A stretch of DNA of 64,000 nucleotides from Leptospira sp. WS60.C2 (lineage in GTDB: Bacteria > Spirochaetota > Leptospiria > Leptospirales > Leptospiraceae): positions 496,001 through 560,000 of the forward strand of contig NZ_CP162133.1 in assembly GCF_040833955.1 (NCBI RefSeq). The letters run 5' to 3'. Below, in pieces: positions 44,907 through 55,385 of this stretch. Each line of letters opens with the position of its first letter. Position 1 is the first letter of the stretch. The notes under the pieces are model-generated. The model was not told where the DNA came from. It ran no database searches and saw only the letters and a program-made list of their open reading frames with translations. The translations under genes were made by a program, and so were the position numbers.

Positions 44907-45707
44907 TTAATGTGTTGGGTCCGGGAAGTGATTTAGATGATGGATTGGTCCCGTCACAATATCGTCTTCTAAAGTTAGGTGGAGATATTCTTTGGCAGAT
45001 CCAACGGCTTCTGCCAAGGTTTTTCCATGAGCCAAAAAGGCGGTAATTGCTGCAGAGTATGTACAACCTGTTCCGTGCGTATGTTTTTCTTTTAAGTATT
45101 CTTTTGAAAATTCGTATACAGACTTGCCATCGAATAGGACATCTGTTGCTTGGGTTGCATTCGGTAAATGACCACCTTTTAGTAAAACGGGAACATTGTA
45201 TGTTTCGTATATTTTTTTTGCCATAGGAACGAGTTGGTCATATTGGTTGATGGTTTCTCCTAAAATCAATGACGCCTCATCCAAGTTTGGTGTGATTAAT
45301 TTTGAAAGGGGAATGAGATCTTCAATCAGTGATTGTATGGCATCATCCTTTAATAATTTTGCCCCACTTGTTGCAACCATAACAGGATCTAATACTAACT
45401 GTATGTCTGGGTTTTCATAAAAAAATGCGGCAACAGATTTGATGATATCCTTTGAATATAACATACCTGTTTTGGCGGCTCTAATCGGAAAGTATCCAGA
45501 AACGGCCTTCAACTGTGAAGATACAAAATCTGGTGAGATTTCATAGATACCCGTGACTCCATCCGGATTTTGGGCAGTTAAACAGGTAAAGACTGTGGTT
45601 CCAAATGTAGCAAGAGATGAAAATGTTTTTAGATCCGCTTGGACTCCGGCTCCTCCGCCTGAATCGGAACCAGCGATTGTTAATGTGATCGGGAAAACTT
45701 TTTTCAT
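44907..45707 (-). CDS. thiD: Hydroxymethylpyrimidine/phosphomethylpyrimidine kinase ThiD
   Basis: ThiD phosphorylates HMP and HMP-phosphate for thiamine synthesis. From ATG 45707 the protein has 266 residues beginning MKKVFPITLTIAGSDSGGGA. The family blocks are AGSDSGGGAGVQADLKTF, LVLDPVMVATSGAKLL, LITPNLDEASLI, and GTGCTYSAAITAFLAHG with the catalytic Cys/Gly-rich anion hole. The longer open frame to 45752 runs into the alkyltransferase-like gene, whose stop lies 1 bp upstream, so 45707 is preferred. Confidence 0.9.
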   Translation of the reverse strand: MKKVFPITLTIAGSDSGGGAGVQADLKTFSSLATFGTTVFTCLTAQNPDGVTGIYEISPDFVSSQLKAVSGYFPIRAAKTGMLYSKDIIKSVAAFFYENPDIQLVLDPVMVATSGAKLLKDDAIQSLIEDLIPLSKLITPNLDEASLILGETINQYDQLVPMAKKIYETYNVPVLLKGGHLPNATQATDVLFDGKSVYEFSKEYLKEKHTHGTGCTYSAAITAFLAHGKTLAEAVGSAKEYLHLTLEDDIVTGPIHHLNHFPDPTH

Positions 45708-45708
45708 G

Positions 45709-46047
45709 TTATGGAAACCATCCGTACTTGCCAAAATCCAACTGATCATCACCTAAATCAAAGAAAACACCTTCCGTATGTAGAATTTTTTTCTGCAATT
45801 CTGCCCGAAAGGTATCTCCTTTAAACGATATCCTTCCTTGGCGATTGATCACACGTTGCCATGGAATTTTCGATTCTCTATCTTTTTTCAGAGAATTTAA
45901 CGCATATCCTACTGCACGCGCGGCTCGTGGATTTCCTAATAACAATGCGATATGTCCGTAAGTTGTGACTTTGCCTTTTGGAATTTTTTTTACAACAGCA
46001 TAGACTGATTCGTAAAAATTCGGACTTTTCGAATTGGGAGACTTCAT
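45709..46047 (-). CDS. Alkyltransferase-like protein (ATL, MGMT-related)
   Basis: This 112-residue protein resembles the C-terminal domain of O6-alkylguanine-DNA methyltransferases. GKVTTYGHIALLLGNP and ARAVGYALN fit the DNA-binding helix-turn-helix. At the active-site position the sequence is PWQRV, where the catalytic Cys of PCHRV is replaced by Trp. This is the hallmark of ATL proteins (E. coli YbaZ, yeast Atl1), which bind O6-alkylguanine and hand it to nucleotide excision repair. It ends 1 bp before thiD, so the two share a transcript. Confidence 0.85.
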   Translation of the reverse strand: MKSPNSKSPNFYESVYAVVKKIPKGKVTTYGHIALLLGNPRAARAVGYALNSLKKDRESKIPWQRVINRQGRISFKGDTFRAELQKKILHTEGVFFDLGDDQLDFGKYGWFP

Positions 46048-46114
46048 TGAATTTGGAAATATCTAAGATTGATTTGGTTTTTTTGTAAATCGATTTTCAA
46101 ATTTCACTCAAACA

Positions 46115-46993
46115 ATGAAACTTTCAGAATACGCAAAACATTTGTTACTTGCTCCCAATTTGGAAGATAAATTATTAAGTCCAAGTAAACATTGGGAAGA
46201 GGAATCAAATTTAAAATCTTTACGCATTGAAAAACCTGAAAGAAATCAGTTGCTTCAATTTTCAGATAAAAAAGTCAAAATTCCAAGGTTGGAACACTTA
46301 AACCTAGAATCGAATCGGGGACTAACTCTCCATCATTTTGCTAATCATGAACTCATGGCCATCGAACTATTTGCTTGGGCGATTTTGGCTTTTCCTCATG
46401 CTTCTAAATCGATTCGAAATGGATGGGTCAAAACCATCGAAGAAGAACAAACACATCTAAAAATGTATATCAAGCGAATGAACGATTTTGGAGTTCAGTT
46501 TGGCGATTTACCTTTAAATTATATCTTTTGGAAGCAGCTGGGACAGTTCAATAGTATAGAATCATTTTCTGCTGTTATGTCTTTATCTTTTGAAGGAGCT
46601 AACTTGGATTATTCGCAAGTATATGCAAAAGTTTTTTCTTACTTCGGAGACAAAGAAACCTCTGAGATTATGGTTTATATATTTGAAGATGAAATCAAAC
46701 ATGTGAAACGAGGTGTCCGTGCTTTTGAGAAATCTGTTCCAAGTGAAAAAAATTCCTGGGAACATTATCTCTCGCTCATTCAGTTTCCCTTCACTCCCAG
46801 AAGAGCCAAAGGATATTTGTATATTCCTGAAACACGATTTCTTGCGGGTTTGGACTCTAAATTTGTCCAACATTTGGCCGAATATGAGGATGAATACACG
46901 GGTAGAGTCAATTTGGAATCGATCAAAAAATTTGATCTTGGGAGAGAATTGATGCGAAAAAACAGACTTGATTCTCACTCAAGGCAGGTTTAG
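46115..46993 (+). CDS. DUF455-family ferritin-like protein
   Basis: This 292-residue protein has a ferritin-like di-iron pattern: HHFANHELMAIELFAWAI (about residues 74-91), EEEQTHLKMYIKRM (about 108-121), LSFEGANLDYSQVY and YIFEDEIKHVKRGVRAF. The Glu and (Glu)xxHis positions recur as expected for a di-iron site. It matches DUF455 (Pfam PF04305), whose members are putative oxygenases of unknown substrate. The start is ATG 46115. The cytochrome gene follows 20 bp downstream. Confidence 0.75.
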   Translation: MKLSEYAKHLLLAPNLEDKLLSPSKHWEEESNLKSLRIEKPERNQLLQFSDKKVKIPRLEHLNLESNRGLTLHHFANHELMAIELFAWAILAFPHASKSIRNGWVKTIEEEQTHLKMYIKRMNDFGVQFGDLPLNYIFWKQLGQFNSIESFSAVMSLSFEGANLDYSQVYAKVFSYFGDKETSEIMVYIFEDEIKHVKRGVRAFEKSVPSEKNSWEHYLSLIQFPFTPRRAKGYLYIPETRFLAGLDSKFVQHLAEYEDEYTGRVNLESIKKFDLGRELMRKNRLDSHSRQV

Positions 46994-47013
46994 GATTCTT
47001 CGGGAAGGTAGAT

Positions 47014-47415
47014 ATGAAAGTAAAAATGCTTTTGAGTTTAGGTCTGTTATTTGTTTCTTTCGGGTTTGTACTAAATGCTGAAAAAAAAGCAAAATCAGTT
47101 AAAGAGATGAATCTCCATGATTTTATGGAAGAGTACACAAAGCCTGCGACCAAGTTGTACGACAAAAAAGACAATGCAGACTATCTAAATAAGATTTTGG
47201 AAAAGGTTCCCGACATGGCACCTGAAGACCAAAAGGCAGAATGGAAAGAAATCATCGATGCAAAGCTTGCCGTTGGGAAACCAGATGAAACATGTAAGTC
47301 TTGTCATACAAAATTCAAAAAAGAATACAAAAAGAATTATCGAAAAAAATTGATTCAAGTTCCAGAAGAACTTCTTGGATTTCCGAAAGAAATTAAAGAA
47401 CTTCTAAAAAAATAA
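47014..47415 (+). CDS. Small c-type cytochrome, periplasmic
   Basis: This 133-residue protein has signal peptide MKVKMLLSLGLLFVSFGFVL. A single CKSCH haem-binding motif (about residues 94-98) near the C-terminus, followed by a Lys-rich tail, resembles cytochrome c-prime-like domains, where the CxxCH lies late in a helical bundle. It is very rich in lysine. The electron donor and acceptor are unknown. A GC-rich hairpin lies between it and the next gene. Confidence 0.75.
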   Translation: MKVKMLLSLGLLFVSFGFVLNAEKKAKSVKEMNLHDFMEEYTKPATKLYDKKDNADYLNKILEKVPDMAPEDQKAEWKEIIDAKLAVGKPDETCKSCHTKFKKEYKKNYRKKLIQVPEELLGFPKEIKELLKK

Positions 47416-47423
47416 ATTCCTCT

Positions 47424-47442
47424 CCGCCCTGAAACAGGGCGG
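47424..47442 (+). promoter_or_regulatory. GC-rich hairpin just upstream of the porin start
   Basis: CCGCCCTG pairs perfectly with CAGGGCGG around an AAA loop. Only ACTTTC separates it from the porin ATG at 47449, so the 3' arm covers the place where a ribosome-binding site would be. No long T-run follows, so a terminator is less likely than a translational or mRNA-stability element. Confidence 0.6.
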
Positions 47443-47448
47443 ACTTTC

Positions 47449-48720
47449 ATGAGAAATTCTTTTTCATTCGTTTCTAAATTTTACATTCTTTTGTTTGTTT
47501 TTTGTTTCTTTGTCATAGGAACAAATGCAGAGACAACTCCAGATCCAGTACAAAAGTCAGAACCAAAAGTATCCAATTCAACTCCCCAAGTACAATCAAC
47601 TAACATTAGTCATCCTCAAGAGAATACATTGATTTTACCAAAAAGTTTGAAGTTTGGAGCCTTTGTTGATACCTATTATTCACATAATGCAAATCATCCC
47701 AATTCAAAAGAACGAAATTATACGACACAAGCAGTTCGAAATGATGAGTTTAATATTAATTTAGGTTTTATCGATGCTAAGTGGCAGGAAGAAAAGATTA
47801 GGGGAAGGATTGCGTTACAATTTGGAACTTCTGTGAATACAAATTATGCCGCAGAAGCAAATCGAGATATTAGCTCCAACCAAAATGCAGTCAAACACAT
47901 TCAAGAGGCCTATGTTGGTTTTAAACTCACGAAAAATACATGGGTAGATGCAGGTATTTATTTTGGACATATCGGATATGAATCTTGGATTTCATCAGAT
48001 AATTGGAATTATACGAGAGCAATGGCGCTTGACTATGTACCTTATTATTCTTCAGGAGTAAGGTTTACAACCAAAGTAACTGATAAGTTTCAGTTTCAGT
48101 TTCATGTAATGAATGGTTGGCAAAATATCACTGACCAGAATAAGGATAAATCATTAGGTACGCAGTTTAAATATATCTTCACTCCTAATTTTACATTGAT
48201 TGCCAACCAATTTGCAGGGAATGAAGCCCCTGATTTTGAGCGCAAACAAACACGTTTTTACAATAATACCATCTTGGAGTGGAAGGCTTTGGATTGGTTG
48301 TCATTTGCGATTTCTGGTGACGTGGGAGCGCAAAAAACAAAAGAATCCTTATCCTACGAACCCTGGTGGAAAGATCTAAATCCTGTTTTACCTATCTACG
48401 TCAGTCGTGAATCAAAAGCGTATCATCAGTGGTATCACGGAACCTTTTGGACTAGTTTTCGTTATGAAGATGTGTTTCGCCTTAGTTTTCGGATAGAGCG
48501 TTTTTACGATCCAAGACAAGTTTTAGTGCAAACATACACGAGAAATGGTTTTTTGACAAATGGTTATACGATGACTTTGGATTTGTTACAATGGTCTCCA
48601 GGTCTCTTACGGTTTGAAGCCATCCAAAGAGAGTCAATGGATTCTGTTTTTGAAACGGATCAAAATAAAAGAAATAGGGTAGAACGTTTGTTTGTTGTGG
48701 CAGCCACAATGAGGATTTAG
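47449..48720 (+). CDS. OmpL-like beta-barrel porin (BBP2 type), hypothetical
   Basis: This 423-residue protein has signal peptide NSFSFVSKFYILLFVFCFFV. After a Pro/Ser/Gln-rich linker (about residues 30-60), LKFGAFVDTYYSHNANH starts a series of amphipathic beta strands continuing to the C-terminus. The motif AGIYFGHIGYESWISSDNW is typical of putative beta-barrel porin-2 (OmpL-like) proteins. It is probably an outer-membrane channel. The solute is unknown. It lies downstream of the hairpin and the cytochrome gene. Confidence 0.7.
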   Translation: MRNSFSFVSKFYILLFVFCFFVIGTNAETTPDPVQKSEPKVSNSTPQVQSTNISHPQENTLILPKSLKFGAFVDTYYSHNANHPNSKERNYTTQAVRNDEFNINLGFIDAKWQEEKIRGRIALQFGTSVNTNYAAEANRDISSNQNAVKHIQEAYVGFKLTKNTWVDAGIYFGHIGYESWISSDNWNYTRAMALDYVPYYSSGVRFTTKVTDKFQFQFHVMNGWQNITDQNKDKSLGTQFKYIFTPNFTLIANQFAGNEAPDFERKQTRFYNNTILEWKALDWLSFAISGDVGAQKTKESLSYEPWWKDLNPVLPIYVSRESKAYHQWYHGTFWTSFRYEDVFRLSFRIERFYDPRQVLVQTYTRNGFLTNGYTMTLDLLQWSPGLLRFEAIQRESMDSVFETDQNKRNRVERLFVVAATMRI

Positions 48721-48725
48721 AAATT

Positions 48726-48755
48726 AAAAAAAACCTCTGGATTATTTCCAGAGGT
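48726..48755 (-). terminator. Rho-independent terminator of the efflux operon
   Basis: On the minus strand, ACCTCTGGA pairs perfectly with TCCAGAGGT across a 5-base loop and is followed by seven or more T. It lies 54 bp past the stop of the RND pump gene. On the plus strand no T-run follows, so it serves the minus-strand operon. It lies only about 6 bp from the end of the porin gene. Confidence 0.9.
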
Positions 48756-48808
48756 CAGTCTTACACTCTAATGATTTTAAAAATGAAATGTCACATTGTA
48801 GAAACTAC

Positions 48809-51800
48809 TTAGGTCTTTCTTTTCTTTTTCGAAGTTTTTTTCTTCTTTTTGACTGGTTCGTCATCTTCCTCTTCTTCCAACGGTTCTTCACTTAGTTCGT
48901 TTACAAAGTCAATAAAAGGTATATGCTTTTTATGGCTCAATTCCTCTAGTTCTTTCGCGTCAGGTTTTCTTTCCCCAACTACAACTAAATAAAGAGAAGG
49001 TAAGATCGTTAAGACAAGGAACATCGCAGAAAACAATCCACCTACAATCACTGTTGCCAGTGGTCTTTGTACGTCTGATCCAACTCCCGTTCCAAGAGTG
49101 GCAGGAATTAATCCAAGTAACGCGAGTAACATGGTCATTAACATTGGACGTAATTGGATGACTGCTGCCTTTTTGACAGCAGCTTTTGTTGTAATGTCTG
49201 GTTCTTCTATGAGCAAGTGATTAGTTCTTGAGACAAACAAAACTCCAGCCATCGTTGCAATTCCAAAGAGTGAGATAAATCCAACTCCACCTGATACGTT
49301 AAAGTAATAACCTCGTAGAAGTAAGGCATAAATCCCACCTAATAGAGAAAGGGGGATACATGCAAGTGCGACATAAACATACTTTAAGTTGCGATACAAC
49401 ATGTACAAGACACCAAAGATAATGAGGACAGTGATTGGAATCACTATTGCTAATTTCTTACCAACTCTTGCTAGGTTTTCGTATTGCCCACCAAATCGGA
49501 TTTCGTATCCATCAGGAAGTTTGATTTTTTTCTTCACTCGTTTTTGCAGTTCGGAAACAAATCCTCCTTGGTCACGTCCTCGAATATTCGTACGAACAGT
49601 AACAACCCTTCTTCCCTCTTGCCTAAAAATCATTGTTGGTCCATCAATCACTTCAATATCGGCTAACTCTGATAGTGGAATTCGTTCTCCCTTGGGTGAA
49701 ATGATCGGCATGTTCTCAATTGCTTGTTTGGAAGCACGATAATCTTTTGAAAATCGTACTACGATTCCGAAACGGGCAGGAGTTTTCGGAGGGATATCCG
49801 ATGGACCCTCATACAACGTACTGATCCGTTGCATACCAATGGCCGCTTCGATCATTTGTTGGATATCGATCACATTGATTCCAAAACGAGCTGCAGCTTC
49901 TCGGTTTATGCTAATGGTCAACTGTGGGCTTTCTGCCTCCTGTTCAATTCCGTATTCACTGGCACCTTTCATTTCTTTGATTTCTTTTAGAACTTCATTC
50001 CCGATACCTCGCATGACTTTTAAATCATTTCCAGAAACAAAGACGGCAAGGTCGGCGATCGTACCCATGATTGCTTCGGACAAATTGTCCATAATTGGTT
50101 GTGAAAAGCTGATACGAGCGCCAGGCAAAGTGGCCTCTAAATCATTTTTCATGCGAAGGAGTAGCTCTTGTTTGGTGATCTTCTCTTTCCACTTACTGTA
50201 ATCTTTTAATCCGATTAAAACTTCGAGACGGTTCGGTGGAAGTGGATCTGTTCCATCATCATTCCTTCCTAACTGAGAGATAACAACGCTTACCTGCTCA
50301 TTTTTATAGATAGTTTGCCGGATTTTTGGCATGAACTTTCTTGCTTCTGGTAAGGAGATACCAACAGGGAAAAAGATCCGAATGTTGAATCCACCTTCAT
50401 CCATTTCTGGTAAAAATTCCGTTCCTAAAGAGAACATACCAATCGCAAGGAAAATGGTAACAACACTAAAGGTATATCGAACTGCTTTTTTGGAACGATC
50501 TACGATAAACTCAATGAGACGTTTGTAACGCGCTTCTATCCAATCATAAAATGGGTTGTGCCATTCAATGGGCCCTGGGTTTGCCGATTCAAAATATTTT
50601 TTATAGATAATCGACATGATGACAGGAATCACTGCCATTGCAAAAATCAATGCACCCAAAATAGCAAAGGAGATTGTGAACGCCATTGGTTTGAACAAAC
50701 GACCCTCAATCCTTTCAAAAGAAAAGATAGGAAGGTATGCCAAAATGATGATTAAAATAGAAAATAAAATTTCAGTTCCTACTTCTGATGCGGCATCTCT
50801 TGTAAACGCAAGGATTCCATGAGACTTCTCTTCTGGGGTGGCATCTCGATACCGACGCATGATATTTTCTACCATGATCACGGCTCCATCCACAATGATA
50901 CCAAAGTCAATGGCTCCGAGTGAAAGTAAACTAGCTGGAATTCCAGTCATATTCATGAGTAGGAATGCAAACAACATCGCAAATGGAATAGTGGCAACTA
51001 CTACAAGCGAAGCTCTTACGCTACCGATAAAGAAGATTAATACTAAACTGACTACGACAACCCCTTCGATCAATGTTTTACCAATTGTTCGAAGTGTGTA
51101 ATTCACTAAGTCAGTTCGATCGTAAGTGTTTCTAAGCTGAACGCCTTTAGGAAGGTAGTTTTCGTTAATTTCTTTTACTTTTTCACGAATGCGTTCTCCC
51201 ATTTCATTGGGATCACCCCAACGTCGCATCGCCACCAAACCTTGTACAGAAGAATCAACGTCAATTAAACCTTCTTCCTCGTTTTGGATCGTATAACCTA
51301 ATACACCACTTGGAATCGGATGGGATATTTCGACCGAACCTAAATCTCGAATGAATACAGGCACACCATTGACCGTTTTGACAACGATGTTTTCAATATG
51401 TTTTGGATCTCTGATGGCACCAAGAGAACGAATTGGAAATCCCTGTTCACCTTGTAGGAGTAAATTTCCCCCTGTATTCAAATTGTTTTCTTGGATGGCT
51501 TTGATCACATCGCCGATGGTTAATTTGTAACGAATTAACTTATCAGGTGAAGTCACTACATGGTATTGTTTTGGAAGACCACCGAACGTTACCACATCAG
51601 CAATTCCAGGGATTTGTAACATTTTTGGCATTACGATCCAATCTTGAATGGTTCGTAATTCCATCGGTGTGTGGTTTTCGGATGACTCTAATACATATCG
51701 ATAAATTTCACCAACGGGCGAGCTCATCGGTCCTAACGCTGGATGAACGTCTTCAGGAAGATCCGCATCCGCCACACGTTCCATAAGACGCATACGAGCA

Positions 51801-52114
51801 AAGTAATCATCCGTTCCATCTTCAAATACAAATTGGAACACAACAAGACCATTGATGGTTCTAGAACGTCGAACAGCTACTTTAGGAATTGCGTTTAATA
51901 CACGTTCAATGGGAAGTGTGACTCTTTCTTCTACTTCCACCGCAGCTTTCCCTGGAAATTTTGCTATCAAACGTACTTGTGTATCGGCAATGTCAGAATA
52001 AGCTTCTTTGCGAATGTCAATCCATGCCCAAATTCCAAATAACACTGCAACAATGGCTGCAACAATAGTTGTAATTCGATTCTTAAGTGCAGTTTCGATA
52101 AAATTTTTAATCAT
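48809..52114 (-). CDS. RND heavy-metal efflux pump, CzcA-type
   Basis: This 1101-residue inner-membrane proton antiporter of the HME subfamily has the signature [15 protein letters not shown] with Asp at about 403 and 409 and Glu at about 416. These are the acidic residues of CzcA-like pumps for divalent metals such as Co, Zn and Cd. In CusA-type copper/silver pumps this helix reads differently (DVGAMVDAAIVMIEN). The usual twelve membrane helices and two large periplasmic loops are present. A Lys-rich tail ([13 protein letters not shown]) ends the chain. The operon order is TolC-like, adaptor, extra OMP, pump; this gene overlaps the OMP gene by 8 bp. Confidence 0.9.
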   Translation of the reverse strand: MIKNFIETALKNRITTIVAAIVAVLFGIWAWIDIRKEAYSDIADTQVRLIAKFPGKAAVEVEERVTLPIERVLNAIPKVAVRRSRTINGLVVFQFVFEDGTDDYFARMRLMERVADADLPEDVHPALGPMSSPVGEIYRYVLESSENHTPMELRTIQDWIVMPKMLQIPGIADVVTFGGLPKQYHVVTSPDKLIRYKLTIGDVIKAIQENNLNTGGNLLLQGEQGFPIRSLGAIRDPKHIENIVVKTVNGVPVFIRDLGSVEISHPIPSGVLGYTIQNEEEGLIDVDSSVQGLVAMRRWGDPNEMGERIREKVKEINENYLPKGVQLRNTYDRTDLVNYTLRTIGKTLIEGVVVVSLVLIFFIGSVRASLVVVATIPFAMLFAFLLMNMTGIPASLLSLGAIDFGIIVDGAVIMVENIMRRYRDATPEEKSHGILAFTRDAASEVGTEILFSILIIILAYLPIFSFERIEGRLFKPMAFTISFAILGALIFAMAVIPVIMSIIYKKYFESANPGPIEWHNPFYDWIEARYKRLIEFIVDRSKKAVRYTFSVVTIFLAIGMFSLGTEFLPEMDEGGFNIRIFFPVGISLPEARKFMPKIRQTIYKNEQVSVVISQLGRNDDGTDPLPPNRLEVLIGLKDYSKWKEKITKQELLLRMKNDLEATLPGARISFSQPIMDNLSEAIMGTIADLAVFVSGNDLKVMRGIGNEVLKEIKEMKGASEYGIEQEAESPQLTISINREAAARFGINVIDIQQMIEAAIGMQRISTLYEGPSDIPPKTPARFGIVVRFSKDYRASKQAIENMPIISPKGERIPLSELADIEVIDGPTMIFRQEGRRVVTVRTNIRGRDQGGFVSELQKRVKKKIKLPDGYEIRFGGQYENLARVGKKLAIVIPITVLIIFGVLYMLYRNLKYVYVALACIPLSLLGGIYALLLRGYYFNVSGGVGFISLFGIATMAGVLFVSRTNHLLIEEPDITTKAAVKKAAVIQLRPMLMTMLLALLGLIPATLGTGVGSDVQRPLATVIVGGLFSAMFLVLTILPSLYLVVVGERKPDAKELEELSHKKHIPFIDFVNELSEEPLEEEEDDEPVKKKKKTSKKKRKT

Positions 52115-52856
52115 GATATTCCCTCGTATTGAAGAGGTAACCCATCTGTAGTAATAACTGTGGGTTTCTATAATCGCCTTGGCCTATACCTCCACCTAAC
52201 TGGAGAAAAAAGTTGCCAAGTAAAAAATCGTAGGTGAGTCCGATGTATCTTTGGGTTAAATGAACCTTTTGTCTTTCTCGACTTTCATATTCGAGATAGG
52301 TTGCCACATTCGGATTGACGGAGTTGATATAGGATCGAATGAGTAAATCTTCTTGTGATGGATCCCTTCTGTTGTACCCTGGAATGTTGAGTCCAGTTGG
52401 GTAGGAAGATTGTCCTCCGCGTCCCACTTCTGGGGCAAAGGGATTTACTTCAAAATATCCACCCACAATCGAGATACTATGAGCGATGACCGGAGTTTTC
52501 CAAAAAGTGTAACCTAAATCAATCTGCCCACCTTTCCACTGTGGCCCCCATACACCACCTGATCCTCGTATTACGATATCTTTCCAGTAATAACCTAAGT
52601 TAAAATTGATACTTGCAGGGGAGCCAATCGATGCTCCATATACCCAAAAGTTTGTTGATTTGGGTAATCTTTTTTCATCCAAACTATTTTGACCTAGAGT
52701 TTCATCCTCTCCAAAAGCCGATTCATTGGATTTGTTAGGAGTCCATTCTGGTTTGATTTCATTTCCGTTCTTGTCCTTCGGATAAGGAGTGGATTGAGAA
52801 TACAGATTGGTTCCTAGTATGAATAAAATAATAATGTGATAGATGAACTTCTTCAT
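52107..52856 (-). CDS. Outer-membrane beta-barrel-like hypothetical protein within the efflux operon
   Basis: From ATG 52856 this protein of about 249 residues has signal peptide [20 protein letters not shown]. The mature part shows beta-strand-like alternation with many Gly and aromatic residues ([54 protein letters not shown]) and ends in [16 protein letters not shown]. It is not a standard CzcC-type channel; a separate TolC-like gene is present. It starts one base after the adaptor stop and overlaps the pump gene. A surface or metal-sensing role is unproven. Confidence 0.6.
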   Translation of the reverse strand: MKKFIYHIIILFILGTNLYSQSTPYPKDKNGNEIKPEWTPNKSNESAFGEDETLGQNSLDEKRLPKSTNFWVYGASIGSPASINFNLGYYWKDIVIRGSGGVWGPQWKGGQIDLGYTFWKTPVIAHSISIVGGYFEVNPFAPEVGRGGQSSYPTGLNIPGYNRRDPSQEDLLIRSYINSVNPNVATYLEYESRERQKVHLTQRYIGLTYDFLLGNFFLQLGGGIGQGDYRNPQLLLQMGYLFNTREYHD

Positions 52857-52857
52857 T

Positions 52858-53865
52858 TTAGAAACCAAAACTAAGACCTTTTAATAAAATGGAACCTTGC
52901 ACGACAACCTTCTCTCCTGGAGAGAGGCCTTCGATGATGTTCACACGTTCTTTCGTTGAGATTCCCAATACTACTTCTCGTCGTTTGAATGTTAATGGTT
53001 TCTCTTCGACGAAAACATAGTTTTTACCTTCTACTGTGACAATGGCAGTATATGGTAAAACAACGCTGTCTCCACCAGTTTGTTCTGGAAATTTAACAAC
53101 ACCAAACATTCCTGGTTTCAATCGATATTTGTCGTTGATCACGATGATCCGCATCTTGGCAGTTCTTGTTAGTGGATCTACGTTGTCCCCGATGGCTTCT
53201 GCTGTTCCGATGAACTCTTCATCTGGAAAAGATGCGAAAACAACTTTGACTTTTTTTCCTTTTTTTAAAGTGGATAGTTGAGATTCAGGAACATCGGTAA
53301 TGATCCACGCTTTGAGACTTCCAGCTGTTCCAAGTTCGCTTGGGTTTAACCCTTGCGCACGAAGTTTACCTTCAAACTCTGCAAGTTCTGCCGCATCGTT
53401 ACCTGCATCAGTTTCTGATTCAACTAAGTCTTTTTCTGTTGCAACACGATGTGAGAACATGTCTTTAATACGATTTAAGTTTTTGTTAGATCGGTGCAGT
53501 TTGTTTTTGGCATGGACATAACCAACATAAAGATCGTTTAACTCCGCTGATTCGAAGAGTATGATTCGTGCTCCGTTACTTACAGAAGGTGAGGTGGATG
53601 CAATGAGTCGTGCTGGTGCTTCTAAGCTAACAAATTCTCCGCCACCGCCAATTGCAGTTGATTTAACGATGTCGAGACCTGGACTATTCGGTTTGAATTC
53701 AATTCGTTTTCCATCATCAAAAACTTCAGCTTTTTCAGGATGTTTGTGTAATGGTTTTGCACTCTTGGAGAAGACCATAAATAGAACAGCCACAACAATT
53801 AATATAAGCCCGGAAATCAGGAGAATTTTTGCTTTTTGGTTTAAAGATTTTAAGGTAACTAACAT
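52858..53865 (-). CDS. RND periplasmic adaptor (HlyD/CzcB-like) protein
   Basis: From ATG 53865 the protein has 335 residues. One N-terminal membrane helix ([18 protein letters not shown], about residues 15-32) is followed by a beta-barrel/lipoyl/hairpin adaptor. The coiled hairpin with [20 protein letters not shown] and the lipoyl-like segments ([38 protein letters not shown]) match membrane-fusion proteins. It links the inner pump to the TolC-like channel. The start is one base after the TolC-like stop. The N-terminal His/Lys stretch (KPLHKHPEK) might bind metal. Confidence 0.85.
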   Translation of the reverse strand: MLVTLKSLNQKAKILLISGLILIVVAVLFMVFSKSAKPLHKHPEKAEVFDDGKRIEFKPNSPGLDIVKSTAIGGGGEFVSLEAPARLIASTSPSVSNGARIILFESAELNDLYVGYVHAKNKLHRSNKNLNRIKDMFSHRVATEKDLVESETDAGNDAAELAEFEGKLRAQGLNPSELGTAGSLKAWIITDVPESQLSTLKKGKKVKVVFASFPDEEFIGTAEAIGDNVDPLTRTAKMRIIVINDKYRLKPGMFGVVKFPEQTGGDSVVLPYTAIVTVEGKNYVFVEEKPLTFKRREVVLGISTKERVNIIEGLSPGEKVVVQGSILLKGLSFGF

Positions 53866-53866
53866 T

Positions 53867-55285
53867 TTATTCCTCGGATTTTGGAGAAGTTTGGTTTTCA
53901 GATTTGGGGAGGAAGATACCTTTTCCCACAGCATAATTTACATTTTCGATCGCTTCCATTCGATCTGTTTGGAGTTTTAACATTTCAACGACGCTAGATC
54001 GATAGGTTTCAAAGAAGTCAGCAAATTCTAAGATTGTAATGTATTTCTTTTCATAACTCATGATCATATCCAAAGATAAACTTCCATAGTCTTTGATGTA
54101 TGCATCAATGAATCGTTTGTAAAGAGCGTCTTTGATTCGTGCTGATTGATAAGCAACCGCAACTTCATTTTCCACTTCCAAGATATTGTTCTTTAACTCT
54201 TGTTTGCGGACTAAAATTGCTTTTTCCGCCGCTTGGATATTACCTTGGTTACGATCAAAGAGAGGTACTGTTAATTGTGCCGTTACACCCCAATAATTTT
54301 GGAAAGCAGTACCACCTCTGTTATACATAGGACCGATTGATAAGTCGGGAATTGCATTGGCATATTGTAGGTCTAAATTTGCTTCTTCGTAACGTAAGGT
54401 TTGAAGTGCTTTTTTTAAGTCAGGTCTGTTTTCTCGTGCAATCTCAACAAGATCTTGTAATTTAACTTGATTGGGAACAATCAAATCCAATTGTCTTTCA
54501 TCAACTTTTGGTAAAAACTCAACACGTGCATCTCGATACAAATCATCGTTTAAAAGAATTTTGAGCTCTGCTTCCCTTTCATATACTTTGATGGCTAAGT
54601 CTTCTCTTTCCTTTTTCAAAAAGAAAAGTAGGGCTTTTAGCCTTAAGTGTTCCGCTTGGAGAAGTGCCCTTCTTTTGTAAGCAAGCTCTGATGATTCGAC
54701 TGTTTTTTCAATTGATGCAATACTTTGGTCATAAAAAACCACAGCTTTTTTATAGAAATAAATGGTATAAAAGGTTCGCCTAAGTTTAGTGATGAGTGCT
54801 CTTGCTAAATCATAAAATTCTTGTTCCGAGATTTTTGCATTGAGTTCTGCTACTTTGACTCGCTTGTCGATCTTACCACCTAACAAAAAGACTTGTTGAA
54901 CTTGTACTACGGATTGACCAGACCTAGTAGTATCAAAGTATCTCTGTGTTGGTTCAGCATAAATACTTTGGTCAATGGCGATGTTTGGGTTTGCATATAA
55001 CCCTGCCTGTAAGATTCCCGCTTTTTTCACATCAATTTGAAACCTAGAGGCAATCAAAAGAAGATTGTTTTTCCATAACAAGGTTTCAGCTGTTTCTAAA
55101 TTGAGTTCCTTGGAATATTTCTGGTCATCGGGATACAAACTGGATCCAAGTGATGTTCTCGGGTTTTCATCCGTTAATTGTCTCCTGAGAGCTTCACTTG
55201 CTTGTGCCACTTTCATTTCTTCTGAAAGAATGGATGTGACAAACAGAAGTGAGAGATAGATTCCAATTTTATAATAAACGTTCAT
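53867..55285 (-). CDS. TolC/CzcC-like outer-membrane efflux channel
   Basis: This 472-residue outer-membrane factor has signal peptide [20 protein letters not shown]. Two OEP repeats are seen, with the long helical segments TRRQ-like and [20 protein letters not shown], and the family motif [18 protein letters not shown] (about residues 345-362). It forms the exit duct of the efflux system. It is the first gene of the operon and lies about 100 bp from the next minus-strand gene. No metal-responsive regulator gene was seen nearby. Confidence 0.85.
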   Translation of the reverse strand: MNVYYKIGIYLSLLFVTSILSEEMKVAQASEALRRQLTDENPRTSLGSSLYPDDQKYSKELNLETAETLLWKNNLLLIASRFQIDVKKAGILQAGLYANPNIAIDQSIYAEPTQRYFDTTRSGQSVVQVQQVFLLGGKIDKRVKVAELNAKISEQEFYDLARALITKLRRTFYTIYFYKKAVVFYDQSIASIEKTVESSELAYKRRALLQAEHLRLKALLFFLKKEREDLAIKVYEREAELKILLNDDLYRDARVEFLPKVDERQLDLIVPNQVKLQDLVEIARENRPDLKKALQTLRYEEANLDLQYANAIPDLSIGPMYNRGGTAFQNYWGVTAQLTVPLFDRNQGNIQAAEKAILVRKQELKNNILEVENEVAVAYQSARIKDALYKRFIDAYIKDYGSLSLDMIMSYEKKYITILEFADFFETYRSSVVEMLKLQTDRMEAIENVNYAVGKGIFLPKSENQTSPKSEE

Positions 55286-55385
55286 AAGTTACCAAATTTC
55301 TTAAATTCTTGAATGCAACGAAATCAGAGTATACCTTACCTGTTAGGGTGAATACACGACTGGATTCGTATTTGCCGAAGGAGTG

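Noticed and set aside
44898..44920. Hairpin ACCCAACA/TGTTGGGT at the end of thiD as a terminator
   Set aside because: There is no T-run on either strand after the stem, and it overlaps the thiD stop codon. It may be only a weak stabilising structure.
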